Part shown: in pieces, positions 16,601 to 25,007 of the stretch
Layout: every line of letters starts with the position of its first letter
How positions within the stretch are numbered: the first letter of the stretch is position 1
Origin: Verrucomicrobiales bacterium
Lineage (GTDB): Bacteria; Verrucomicrobiota; Verrucomicrobiia; Limisphaerales; UBA9464
Reading direction: 5' to 3'
Length of the DNA stretch: 36,727 bases
Assembly (NCBI GenBank): GCA_027489875.1
Contig: JAIXZE010000132.1
Coordinates: 1-36,727, forward strand
Program-made: the position numbers and the translations under genes
The notes under the pieces: model-generated
Told to the model about the DNA's origin: nothing
The model's database searches: none
What the model saw: only the letters and a program-made list of their open reading frames with translations

Positions 16601-19600
16601 GGTCGCGGTGGCCATCCGGCCGGGCATCTTCGAGCTGACCTGGAAGCAGGTCGCCACCACAGCGCCGGATGTAAAGGCGCTCGTGTACGCCGGCTTCGAC
16701 GGCGATTCATGGCAGGACGACGCATCGAGGCGCTACACGAACACCGTCAAGTACCGCCACATCGCCCAGACTCCCGGCGTCGAACTCGATCCGTCCGCTA
16801 CGGATGCCCGATACTACGACGGCCTCCTCTTCCACCTCGGCGGTGCCGGCGTGACCGGATCCCGCTTCTCTGCCGACCGCACCACCAAGTCCGTGCTGCT
16901 GTTCCGGACCAACGTCGTCTCCGCCCGCGCCGTGCGGGATCCCAACGAGGAGATCCTCGACGTCCGCGTGGTCGAGACGCGCGCCTGGGATGCGCCGACC
17001 GCGTGGAATGGCGTCGGCCGGCTGACGTTGACCGCCCAGGGTGGCGCGAGGGTTGGAACGGCCATCCAGCATCCGCTGCACACCGGCATCGAGCACACGG
17101 GGTATGTGGTGAAGGAGAACGCCAATTACAACGCGCAGATCTACGACCGCGCCAATGCCCGAGGACCGATCATTCCGGTGAACGTGCCGTACGCGTCCGT
17201 TCCGCAAAGCTCCGACCAGGCCCTGATCATTGTCTGGTATGAGCGACGCGACGGCCTGGAGTGGCCCTATCAGCCGATGCACTTCCCGGACTTCTTCTGG
17301 CCGGTGGCCCCCGCCGGATCGGAACTCGTCGAAGGTGACCTCCACCGCATCGTCATCGCCAGCCGCCTCGGTTCCGAGGGCCTCAGTGGCAATGGCCTCA
17401 TCCAGCCCTCGTTCGATCCCGAACGCTTCGAGAACGTGCAGGTTTACAATCAGCCCGATCCAACCAAGGCGGGCTACAACCCGAACGAAGAGCACGCCCG
17501 GGTCTATCCCTCCCTACTCGCGGCGCTCGAGGGCAAGTCCATCCCCGCCGTCTTCGCCCTGCGGAATGACCTCAACATCAGCCGCGCGAACATCGTGCTC
17601 GATCCGGCCACGTTCCGCGCCGCGGACTACACCTCGGATCCCTTTGTCCTCGTGCAGTACTTCGACAAGCAGGCCCAGACGAACCGCATGCGGGTGTACT
17701 CCGTCCTGCGGACGGGCAATCTGGCGAACGATCCGCGACTCGATCGGCTGCCGGGCAGCGCAGGCCGCAATTACACCTTCGTCTACAATACCGTCGCCGG
17801 AAACCGCATCCAGCCGCCGTATCCACTGGATCTCGTCATGGGTCTTTTCCCGTGCGTCAACACCGTCCCGGGAATCCCGTTCAGCCCGGAATCGAACATT
17901 CCCAACGGCACTTTCTATCGAGATGCCGCCGTCCAGCGTGGCTGGCACATTGACCACAAGGGCGGCGGCTGGGTCGTCTCCGGCGATTCCGCCTTCGACG
18001 GCTACTTCTACTACCCACTCCAAGCGGATTTTTATTATCCGTTCGATACGGATCGGAACGAACAGCCTGATGGCGTGGGCGACTGTATTCCCTGGCTGCC
18101 TCGATTCGTGGTGGCGAACCTGACCAACAAGGGCGTGTTCGACACCAACGCAGTGGTGCGCCATGAGCCGCTGGCCATCCGGTACAACACCAGCTGGCCG
18201 ACCAACGTCGCCGTGCTGAAGGCGGGCGAAACGCTGACCTATCCCGGTGGCGAGAACCGCCTCGACAATCCCGACGCTCCCGGGCTCCCCGGCATCCTTG
18301 GCTTCGCGTCGGCTTCCATCGTTTTCGATTCGCTCAACCCGAGCATGCAGCCCTTCCCAGCAAACACCCCGGACGAACGTTACTCGGCCCGCGTGATGGC
18401 ACCGCTCACCGAACGACTGATCGCGTGCTCGATAACGAATCTCCCGCTCTCACTTCGGACACCGAGTGCGAACGTCGAGGTCAATGGCGATGAATGGTCC
18501 TTCACCCAGCTGCCGCCTTCCCTCCGGAAGCGCGTCTTCTTCAAGCCGCTCGCCAAGCTGAACTCAGCCGCTGCGCCAGGCGTGCTTGGGATCCGGGGTT
18601 ACGTAAATGACCGAACCCTCGGTGCCCCCGACCTGACCGCCACTCCCCCGCCGGTCTATGTCGTGGAGCCCAACGTGCTCACGGAAACCGAACGCCAGAT
18701 CCTGGCCGGCCTGGCCCCAGCCGATGCACTGTGGGCCAACGTCGTCACCGCCCTCTACCGCTTCGCCCGTGACCCGAACAACGTCGGCGGTACCGCGTGG
18801 AATGTCGGTCTGCTGCCTGGCACGGATCCGGGCACCGCTGCCCAGGCCAACAGCCTCGGTGTTGGCCTCGCCCTCGTCAGCAATCCTGAGTTGCTGGTGG
18901 CGGACCCCAACAAGCCCGCGATCTACGTCACGCTCGCTGAAAACGATCACCCGTCCCTGGGCGATGCCCCGGTTTCCATGCACGTCATCCAGGTCAGCCG
19001 ACTGCTGAAGTATCGCGGCGCCCTGAAGGCCATCCTGCCGCCGAATGTCTTCGACGAGAAGATCACCCTGCGACACACGGCCGACTTTGGTGGCAATGTG
19101 GACCAGGTCGCCTATGCGTGGTGGTACCACGAGGAAGACGGCACGGTGAAGGTCGGGGATGTCCCGGGCAATGTCTCGGCCGGATCCCCGCCCTGGAGCG
19201 CGGTAGGCGATCCGAACGGCACGGCCGGCCTGAACCAGATCGAACTCAACGGCAATCCCACGCTGTTGCTCGCCGACAACCTGTTCTACGCCCGCTACCG
19301 CAGCGTGAAGGCTCCCGCGGCTACGCCTTCCAACTGGTCCGACTGGGCCGGTGCCGCCAATTCCTCCATCCGTGACCTCACCGGCGATGGCCGACCGGAC
19401 TTCCGTCCGCAGCTGGCCATGGGCTGGGTGAAGCGCGTGCTCGACGGCATCAATCCCTACGAGGCCCGCGTCCGCGAATTCTCCCGCTCGGACAGTCCGG
19501 CCACCGCGGCGAGCCTGCTCCGCACCCTGGGCGCTCCCTATAGCGGTCCTGTCGCCCTCAACGCGGACAAGAACGTCGTCGAGAACGTCGGCCTCATCGA

Positions 19601-22600
19601 ACTCTATGAGACCGTCCTCCAGCGCGCCCGCGACATGAGCATCGGATCGACCCCGCCGGTGACGTCGCCGGGTCTGCTCTCGGCGCTGATGCTCGCTTCC
19701 AGCCGGCTCTCCTACTTCTACTCGCTCCTGGGCAACGAAGCCTGGGATGACTCCATGGATCCGACGGTCGGCTACGGCCGCGCGGAGATCGCCCTCGACG
19801 TGGGCAACCTGACCAGCAGCCGCTTCTGCTTCGAGAACCAGCAGGCGTCCCTGCTCGACGAGGAACTCGCCTTGCTCCGCGGCACGGATGAAAGCCTCGG
19901 CCGCCCCGTCTTCAACCGCCTGTTCTGGAACTTCACCAAGGGCGAAGGCGAGGTCGCCTACGCCCTGAACTACCAGATCAAGGACGTCACCGGCGACGGC
20001 ATCGTGGACGAGAGCGACGCGCTCCGCCTGTTCCCGCACGGCCATGGCGATGCCTGGGGCCACTACCTCAGCGCCATCCGGAAGCACTACGACCTCATCA
20101 ACACCCCCGGCTTCATCTGGCAGCGCCGCAGCGAGTACTACAACCTCCTCGATGTGGTCGTCGGGGTGGATTACCTCGACGAACGTCAGTTCGCCCGCAC
20201 CGCGGTCGCTCGTGCCCGCGCCGGAGCCGAGGTCGTGAACCTCACCTGGCGCTCGCGCTACACCGAGCAACCCGCCGCCCGGACGCTCGGGTACACCGAC
20301 TCCAATGCGAGCCGCGCCTGGGGCGTCACCGAGTGGAGCCGTCGCGCCGGTCAGGCCGCCATCTTCGACTGGATCCTCGGCAACGCCCTCCTCCCCGAGG
20401 CGGACACGGCCCGCGAAGGCATCGAACGGATCGACCGCACCACCGTCACCGAACTCACCGCCATCAGTTCGCACCTCGGCACCATCCAGCTCACGCTGGA
20501 CGGATCCGATGCCGGCCTGAACCCGCTGGGCCTCGATCCGGACGTCGTGCCGTTCGACATCGATCCCACGCACATCGATGTCGGCTCGACCGCGCAGATC
20601 GGCCGTCAGGCCGTCCAGGGTCTCTCGCACTTCGAGCAGATCTTCGAGCGCGCCTACGAGGCCCTGCGTAATGCGTCGGGAGCCCTCGACAACGCCAACA
20701 TCCAGAAGGCCCAGCTCCGCCAGGTCGCCCAGTCCGCGGATGACTTCCGCATCCGGGCCGCGGCGGAGGACATCGAGTATCGCAACCGCCTGATCGAGAT
20801 CTTCGGCACGCCCTACACCGGCCAGATCGGTGCCGGCAAGGCCTACCCGGCCGGCTACCAGGGACCCGACTACAACCTGTTCATGTACGTCGATGTGAAC
20901 GACGTGAACGCCGACACGGTGCCGGTGGCGAATAGCGGCACCTACTTCGACGAATACGTCTCGTTCTACGACCTGCTCGCCGACGTTCCCGACGAGTTCA
21001 AGACGGACCTGGAGGAACATTTCCTCGACGACATCAGCCTCGAAGGCAACACGGCGGTCGGCCTCCTCGGGGACGACCTCATCCACCTGCGCCTCCCGGC
21101 GCAGGCTTCCGACTACGCCTTCGTCGCGCCCGCCAACTGGGGACAGCGCGACGCCCCCGGCCGGCTCCAGGCCCTCGTCGGCGAAATGGTCCAGGTCCAG
21201 TCCGACCTCGGCATCGCCGTCGGGGACTATGACTTCCTCATCAAGCAGCTCCGCGACCGCGTCGCCCTGCTCAAGATGCGCGCCGACATCTCCGCCGATG
21301 TCCTCAGCATCAAGTCCACGCTGTATGATGACATTGAGAGCCTCAACGAGCGCATCGATGCGCTGCGCACTACCGCGGCGGCGCTGAACACGACGGCGGA
21401 GATTGTCAGCTGGATGGTCGACGGGTTCATCGAAGGCTTGCCCGAGGTGAACGGGGTCGCGAACGACGTCACGTCCCTCGCGCGCATGACCGCCAAGATC
21501 AACGGCGTTGTTCCATATGGCTTAGCCCTCTCTTCCGCCACGCTCATGGACAGCTCGGCAGGCATCCTCGAGAACTCCAAGGAGCTCGTCTCGCTCCAGG
21601 TGGAGCGGGAGATCGACGGGAAGGAAATGTCCGTCGAACTCCGCGGCATGCTCTACGACATCGAGGAACTCCTCGTGAACGAGGGCGTGACCCGCATGAA
21701 GCTCTTCACGATGCGTGAGCAGCTCCGTGGCCTGTTTGACCAGTACCGCGCCACGCTCCAGGAAGGCATCCGCCTCATTGAGGAACGGCGTCAGGCCAAC
21801 GCGATCCTCGCGGCCGAGACCCAGGAGAACCGCTACCACGATGTCCTGTTCCGCACCGCGCGCTACGAGGCGATCCAACGTTACCGGGTCCTCTATGACC
21901 TCGCGCAGCGCTACTGCTATCTCGCCACCAAGGCCTACGATTACGAGACGAACTTCGACCCCCGTGATCGCGCCTCCGGTCGTCCGTTCCTCAACGAGAT
22001 CGTCCGCGCCCGGACCCTCGGTGAACTCGGCGACGACTTCCCGCTCTCGGGTGCCGGTCTCGCCGGCACCATGGCCCGGTTGCATGAAACCTTCCGGTCG
22101 ATCGAAGGCCGGCTTGGGTTCAACAACTTCCAGTACGACCAGACGAGCTTCTCGATCCGCAACGAGCAGGCCCGCCTGAAGCCTTCCGAGGACGGAGCAA
22201 CGGACCAGGACTGGGTCGACAAGCTCGAGTCCGCCCGCGTCGACGACCTCTGGGATGTTCCCGAGTTCCGGAAGTTCTGCCGGCCCTTCGCACCGCGCGG
22301 CACGCCGCAGCCCGGCATCGTCCTGCGCTTCCGCTCTGCCGTCCGCGCCGGTGAGAACTTCTTCGGCAATCCGCTCGGCGGCGGCGATGCGAGCTACGAT
22401 CCGACGCTCTACGCTACCAAGATCCGCGCTGCGGGCATCCGCATTGACGGGTATCCGCTGGAGGAACTGGCGCGCACGCCCGGCGTCTACCTGATCCCGG
22501 CCGGCCTCGACTACATGTCGATCCCGAACAGCCCGACCCTCGCGCTGCGCGCATGGAACGTCGTGGATCAGGCGATCCCGAGTCCCTACCAGCTCGGGGC

Positions 22601-22892
22601 CACCGAGCTCGGTCGGCCCGACTGGATCGCGGGGATCGATTCGCTCTCCGGCCAGCCCGGCGAGACGCGCCGCTTCTCCAGCTTCCGGGCCTCGGTCTCC
22701 GAGGATCCCTCGGAGGACAATGCCTTCAACTCGACCCGGCTGATCGGCCGCAGCGTCTGGAACGACCAGTGGATCCTGATCATCCCCGGCCAGGCGCTCC
22801 ATGCGGATCCCAACCAGGGCCTGGACCGCTTCGTCGAGAACGTCACCGACATCCGCCTCAACTTCGAAACCTATGGCTACTCCGGAAACTGA
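13605..22892 (+). CDS. Giant secreted multidomain protein (3,095 aa)
   Basis: This gene fills a quarter of the window. I chose the ATG at 13605 (MNLKRTFERWVKRG) over 13578 because AAGGA lies 7 bp upstream. Residues about 18-67 are two 25-residue tandem repeats. A signal-peptide core follows at about 73-97 (LRWLAAGCLAMASFLPVSA), unusually far from the start. Residues about 100-660 look like a beta-propeller or SBBP-type repeat region. From 720 to about 1900 come beta-rich modules (GYNPNEEHARVYPSLLAALE, FALRNDLN). Calcium loops of the form DxTGDGxxD occur at about 1924 (DLTGDGRPD) and 2127 (DVTGDGIVDESD, dockerin/EF-hand-like). Residues about 2320-2800 are helical or coiled coil. The last 190 residues are beta-rich and end TDIRLNFETYGYSGN. 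It is probably secreted or surface-bound, about 340 kDa. No protease or glycosidase motif was seen. A Tc-toxin A-like C-terminal half is a hypothesis. Confidence 0.85.
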   Translation: MNLKRTFERWVKRGIQAAVATSPSPQQSPASSHEDIAALNLAGVATSSSPLHGRASGDEDIAAPIDGGRPSGLVRLGLRWLAAGCLAMASFLPVSAGEPLHYLARGADGDGFAKDNELIAFHVSATDDDGNVFAVGIHQGPMQFQSLSLPSMNPQEPRQAGIFVARQGAGGGWIYLKEAFSVFPSAVVPAESVLTTPKTLRVTDVEVDATSVYIAATINDASLQRAGVVIKVAKETGTVTWIRYITGTDVTMTALAVDSVGRVTVGGAFRGYAGNTATPARILSPTQAAPLTTITATGVFTDNVDAYLLQFTAAGAIGWTSRSGSLTTAGPETVAAISADGLDQLHVLMNVDGVSTLSGNGVSVDLRNSSVDGNNRYSLVEVGCYTIVGDLDSCHGTKTAIAGKLSSTGRWLDHLVLDPDAHLKAQFLALGLNTKFEIDGKDLCLFDGKIYVAGSYNQMHPNGNSYRRGGFILRLADDYTVDPDMVYFRPGGAEIPTFPFRMVPAGARLLVAGRANTSVNLHSVALSDTSLGAVDMELNHTVPNEFVVSFNSRLEPQWITSTAEPGTRPTPTVFSGGLLAFNSDRKQILWGGGFRTTALRQLAIGEGDDVLILENHTLRDTPESWGWIVALNADGEYQLQQRLSVDSRFGPILVNNTLFSGSGNFIRGSRISISVPATVSTNNGATRHINTGYSLNDEINSGTANNYTLELFQDTTLTFNWLTQHRLTVSNTHAAVGLPAASTPGEPNPPEGAHWIQDGSLVNPSINGIVLDPADFDLRYYVSRIAVTGAVVQTLNYGVPNPNPAPTQFAMTGPVTITYSWRKQTTVMIGHNATAGLALPLTRQLDGVGTIVSSVTGSGRFWFDFGARLEVMARASDTAAAKSLVGWQGASPAEPAYFPVSTFSSSPLPNGASLTTHLTALTVDGNAYWRRSIAALNRPLSVLWDYGASYIVIRAAVGTDIMYPANAPAVLPQKPDGRELLATAGVGTTETFAWDERRKVAVAIRPGIFELTWKQVATTAPDVKALVYAGFDGDSWQDDASRRYTNTVKYRHIAQTPGVELDPSATDARYYDGLLFHLGGAGVTGSRFSADRTTKSVLLFRTNVVSARAVRDPNEEILDVRVVETRAWDAPTAWNGVGRLTLTAQGGARVGTAIQHPLHTGIEHTGYVVKENANYNAQIYDRANARGPIIPVNVPYASVPQSSDQALIIVWYERRDGLEWPYQPMHFPDFFWPVAPAGSELVEGDLHRIVIASRLGSEGLSGNGLIQPSFDPERFENVQVYNQPDPTKAGYNPNEEHARVYPSLLAALEGKSIPAVFALRNDLNISRANIVLDPATFRAADYTSDPFVLVQYFDKQAQTNRMRVYSVLRTGNLANDPRLDRLPGSAGRNYTFVYNTVAGNRIQPPYPLDLVMGLFPCVNTVPGIPFSPESNIPNGTFYRDAAVQRGWHIDHKGGGWVVSGDSAFDGYFYYPLQADFYYPFDTDRNEQPDGVGDCIPWLPRFVVANLTNKGVFDTNAVVRHEPLAIRYNTSWPTNVAVLKAGETLTYPGGENRLDNPDAPGLPGILGFASASIVFDSLNPSMQPFPANTPDERYSARVMAPLTERLIACSITNLPLSLRTPSANVEVNGDEWSFTQLPPSLRKRVFFKPLAKLNSAAAPGVLGIRGYVNDRTLGAPDLTATPPPVYVVEPNVLTETERQILAGLAPADALWANVVTALYRFARDPNNVGGTAWNVGLLPGTDPGTAAQANSLGVGLALVSNPELLVADPNKPAIYVTLAENDHPSLGDAPVSMHVIQVSRLLKYRGALKAILPPNVFDEKITLRHTADFGGNVDQVAYAWWYHEEDGTVKVGDVPGNVSAGSPPWSAVGDPNGTAGLNQIELNGNPTLLLADNLFYARYRSVKAPAATPSNWSDWAGAANSSIRDLTGDGRPDFRPQLAMGWVKRVLDGINPYEARVREFSRSDSPATAASLLRTLGAPYSGPVALNADKNVVENVGLIELYETVLQRARDMSIGSTPPVTSPGLLSALMLASSRLSYFYSLLGNEAWDDSMDPTVGYGRAEIALDVGNLTSSRFCFENQQASLLDEELALLRGTDESLGRPVFNRLFWNFTKGEGEVAYALNYQIKDVTGDGIVDESDALRLFPHGHGDAWGHYLSAIRKHYDLINTPGFIWQRRSEYYNLLDVVVGVDYLDERQFARTAVARARAGAEVVNLTWRSRYTEQPAARTLGYTDSNASRAWGVTEWSRRAGQAAIFDWILGNALLPEADTAREGIERIDRTTVTELTAISSHLGTIQLTLDGSDAGLNPLGLDPDVVPFDIDPTHIDVGSTAQIGRQAVQGLSHFEQIFERAYEALRNASGALDNANIQKAQLRQVAQSADDFRIRAAAEDIEYRNRLIEIFGTPYTGQIGAGKAYPAGYQGPDYNLFMYVDVNDVNADTVPVANSGTYFDEYVSFYDLLADVPDEFKTDLEEHFLDDISLEGNTAVGLLGDDLIHLRLPAQASDYAFVAPANWGQRDAPGRLQALVGEMVQVQSDLGIAVGDYDFLIKQLRDRVALLKMRADISADVLSIKSTLYDDIESLNERIDALRTTAAALNTTAEIVSWMVDGFIEGLPEVNGVANDVTSLARMTAKINGVVPYGLALSSATLMDSSAGILENSKELVSLQVEREIDGKEMSVELRGMLYDIEELLVNEGVTRMKLFTMREQLRGLFDQYRATLQEGIRLIEERRQANAILAAETQENRYHDVLFRTARYEAIQRYRVLYDLAQRYCYLATKAYDYETNFDPRDRASGRPFLNEIVRARTLGELGDDFPLSGAGLAGTMARLHETFRSIEGRLGFNNFQYDQTSFSIRNEQARLKPSEDGATDQDWVDKLESARVDDLWDVPEFRKFCRPFAPRGTPQPGIVLRFRSAVRAGENFFGNPLGGGDASYDPTLYATKIRAAGIRIDGYPLEELARTPGVYLIPAGLDYMSIPNSPTLALRAWNVVDQAIPSPYQLGATELGRPDWIAGIDSLSGQPGETRRFSSFRASVSEDPSEDNAFNSTRLIGRSVWNDQWILIIPGQALHADPNQGLDRFVENVTDIRLNFETYGYSGN
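13658..13792 (+). repeat. Two in-frame copies of a palindromic repeat in the 5' end of the giant gene
   Basis: Copies at 13658-13717 and 13733-13792 share GGTGGCGAC...CGTCGCCCC at the left end and GAGGACATCGCCGC at the right, with identical internal spacing and a period of exactly 75 bp (25 codons). In the second copy GGCGACGTCCTCGTCGCC (13736-13753) is nearly the inverse of GGCGATGAGGACATCGCC (13773-13790), with 2 mismatches, so it can form a hairpin. It encodes VATSSSPLHGRASGDEDIAA and a diverged sister. Confidence 0.8.
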
Positions 22893-22906
22893 TCGCAACA
22901 TCGCTC

Positions 22907-22968
22907 GCCGGGTGGGGGCACCCGGCCTTCAAGGGGCGGATGGTGAAGGCCACGTGCCCTCACGTGGC
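22907..22968. repeat. Double-hairpin intergenic repeat (copy 1)
   Basis: The 97-bp gap after the giant gene holds two hairpins: GCCGGGTG/CACCCGGC (22907-22926, loop GGGG) and GCCACGTG/CACGTGGC (22949-22968, loop CCCT). A related copy, in the same order, lies at 28056-28116 in the next gap of comparable size. It could act as an intra-operon terminator, attenuator or mRNA-stabilising element. Confidence 0.75.
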
Positions 22969-22989
22969 GCAATGTCCATGGCTTCAAAC

Positions 22990-24015
22990 ATGAAACCTCA
23001 ATCTTCAAACTTCTCCCCCCTTCGCTCCCTGGTTGCCGGGGTGCTGATGGTGTTCGCCAGCGCCTTCCCCGCCACCGCGGCGCGGATCGCGGAGCCCGGC
23101 ACCACGCTGTTCGGCACCATCACGGAACAGGTCGGCAGCCAGAGCTTCCCGGTCACCGGCGGCACGCTGGTGTGGCGCGTGCGCACCGTCGGCCCCGGCG
23201 GACGCGAGCATCGGCTGACCACGCCCGTGCAACCCTTCGGCCCGGAATCCGGCCGGATGACGTATCGCCTCACGCTCCCGCACGAGTTGTTGTCCTACGA
23301 TCTCTCGGTCCGCTCCAACGCCCTGGCCGTGGGTGCTTCGTCCACCAAGGTCGAGCACCTTTCGGTCACCCTCGACGGCAAGCCGCTGACCCTCGCTCCG
23401 ATCGTGGCGTCCGGTTTCCAGATCGACCAGACGCGTCGCGCGGGAACCCAGCGGATCGATCTCACCCTGCGTGTGGTGGGACAGGACTCGGACGAGGACG
23501 GGTTCCCGGACGACTGGGAAGACGCGAACGGATACGACAAGTGGAACCCGGCGGACGCACCCACAGGTGGGAGCGGCGGCAACGGCGGTTCCACCGGCAG
23601 CCAGGCCCGGAACTTCACCGAGTGGCGCACCGCGTTCTTCCCCGGCCAGAATTCCAATCTCGACCTCTTCGGCGAGCAGGATTCGGACGGCGACGGCATC
23701 GCGAACCTCTTCGAGTACGCCTTTGACCTGGACCCGACCAAACCGGACGCCGCCGGAGCCGTGGCGTTGGCGCTGCCGCATTCGATCGCGCAGGGCGGAC
23801 GCCAGGGCATTGGCTTCAAGCGGCGCAGCCAGGCGACCGACATCGAGTTCCAGGTGGATTCGTCGCCCGATCTATTCACGTGGTTTGACGCCACGGAGAA
23901 CCTCCAGCCCGGGGCCCCATCGACGCCGGATGACGGCCGCACGCTGCTTGTCGAGAAGACGGTTCCCGCGGACGATGCCGTGCAGTTCTTCCGGGTGGTT
24001 GTTCGAAGGCGATGA
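22990..24015 (+). CDS. Secreted protein with thrombospondin-type-3-like calcium loops
   Basis: A 341-residue protein. I chose the ATG at 22990 (MKPQSSNFSPLRSLVAG), which gives a signal peptide ending near PATAA. The frame is open back to 22801, inside the giant gene, so ATGs at 22972 and 22978 are alternatives. An N-terminal beta domain (residues about 30-160) is followed by Asp-rich calcium loops: DSDEDGFPDDWEDANGYD (about 166) and DSDGDGIANLFEYAFDLDP (about 231), separated by a Gly/Ser linker. Such thrombospondin-type-3-like loops bind calcium and often join surface domains. The last 90 residues (FQVDSSPDLFTWFDATE to FFRVVVRRR) match a C-terminal beta module common in verrucomicrobial secreted proteins. 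The stop overlaps the next ATG as ATGA, so co-translation with the parvulin-like gene is likely. Confidence 0.8.
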   Translation: MKPQSSNFSPLRSLVAGVLMVFASAFPATAARIAEPGTTLFGTITEQVGSQSFPVTGGTLVWRVRTVGPGGREHRLTTPVQPFGPESGRMTYRLTLPHELLSYDLSVRSNALAVGASSTKVEHLSVTLDGKPLTLAPIVASGFQIDQTRRAGTQRIDLTLRVVGQDSDEDGFPDDWEDANGYDKWNPADAPTGGSGGNGGSTGSQARNFTEWRTAFFPGQNSNLDLFGEQDSDGDGIANLFEYAFDLDPTKPDAAGAVALALPHSIAQGGRQGIGFKRRSQATDIEFQVDSSPDLFTWFDATENLQPGAPSTPDDGRTLLVEKTVPADDAVQFFRVVVRRR

Positions 24016-25007
24016 AGCGGATCCTCTGCACAGGGCTGGGAATCGTGGCCGTTCTCGTGGCGGGTTGCCGTCGCGAGGCGGCCTCGCCGCTTTCACCCGA
24101 GCCTTCCGCGCCGGTGGGAGTCCTGAGCGTCGATGGCTCGCCCATCCTGCGTGAGGACCTGGAGCTCGAACTCGCGCGGAACCGCGGTCGCGGCGGCGAG
24201 GTGGACTTCGACGCTGTCGTCGCGGAACTCGTGCAACGCCGTCAGATGGTCGCGGAGGCGCGGCGGCTGGGGCTCGATCAGGAACCCGCCACACGCCGTG
24301 CCCTGGAAGGCGTGCTCGTGGCGCGGTGGAAGGAACGCCAGTTGGAACCCCGCCTGGCCGCCACCAACAGCCCCGTCCCGTCCCCGGCTTCACCGGCTCC
24401 TTCGCAACCGACGGCCACTGTCGCTTCGCGTCCCGAGACGCTCACGCATGCGGCCTGGTTGCGTCTCCAGTTCACCCCACGCACCTCCGCTGCCCGGAAA
24501 ACCACGTTGCGCGAACGAATGGACGAGGCCCGCGCAAAGGCCCTCCGGCAGGAAGCCTCCCTTCCCGGCTTCGGGCCACTGGCCATCGAATACTCCGATG
24601 ACGATGCCACCCGGTCCATCGGCGGAGACCTCGGCTGGATCTCCCCCTCGAACAGCACCCTCCCCGGCGGCGATGCGGTGCGCCGTGCGCTCGACGCCCT
24701 CCAGCACGATGGCGAGATCAGTCCGGTGATCGAAGGGCGCGACGGCTTTTACCTGCTCCGGTTGATCGAACGCCGGGAATCCAGCGCGCGCGGAGTCGCC
24801 GCCCGACAGGAGGCCGCCGTTGCCTCCCATCGTGCCCAGATCGAGCGTCGGCGCTCCGTCGAGAACAGCGTGCTTACCGAACTTCGGGAGCGCATCCCGG
24901 TCCAGTATCACACCAACGCCCTCGACGAGGTCCGCTCTGCGTGGCGGGCGACTCGCGATCAGGGAATCCAGACCCCGGCCACTCCTCCCGGTGGAGGTCC
25001 GCGATGA
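24012..25007 (+). CDS. Parvulin-like peptidyl-prolyl isomerase lipoprotein
   Basis: A 331-residue protein beginning MKRILCTGLGIVAVLVAGC, a lipoprotein signal with lipobox LVAGC. The layout is SurA/PrsA-like: an N-terminal helical region (VLSVDGSPILREDLELELAR, with many Arg/Glu helices to about residue 115), a Pro/Ser linker, and a parvulin-type domain at about 190-260 (FGPLAIEYSDDDATRSIGGD, LGWISPSN, DGEISPVIEGRDGFYLLRLIE). Parvulins isomerise prolyl bonds and chaperone exported proteins, here probably at the periplasmic face of a membrane. It overlaps both neighbours by ATGA, which ties it to the secreted proteins upstream and the kinase downstream. A dedicated foldase for the giant protein is a reasonable inference. 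The isomerase domain is divergent, so it may be a chaperone only. Confidence 0.82.
   Translation: MKRILCTGLGIVAVLVAGCRREAASPLSPEPSAPVGVLSVDGSPILREDLELELARNRGRGGEVDFDAVVAELVQRRQMVAEARRLGLDQEPATRRALEGVLVARWKERQLEPRLAATNSPVPSPASPAPSQPTATVASRPETLTHAAWLRLQFTPRTSAARKTTLRERMDEARAKALRQEASLPGFGPLAIEYSDDDATRSIGGDLGWISPSNSTLPGGDAVRRALDALQHDGEISPVIEGRDGFYLLRLIERRESSARGVAARQEAAVASHRAQIERRRSVENSVLTELRERIPVQYHTNALDEVRSAWRATRDQGIQTPATPPGGGPR

Noticed and set aside
18564..21086. Minus-strand frame of 840 codons opposite the giant gene
   Set aside because: It is antisense to a continuous plus-strand frame with coherent domains; it shows no signal peptide or motif.
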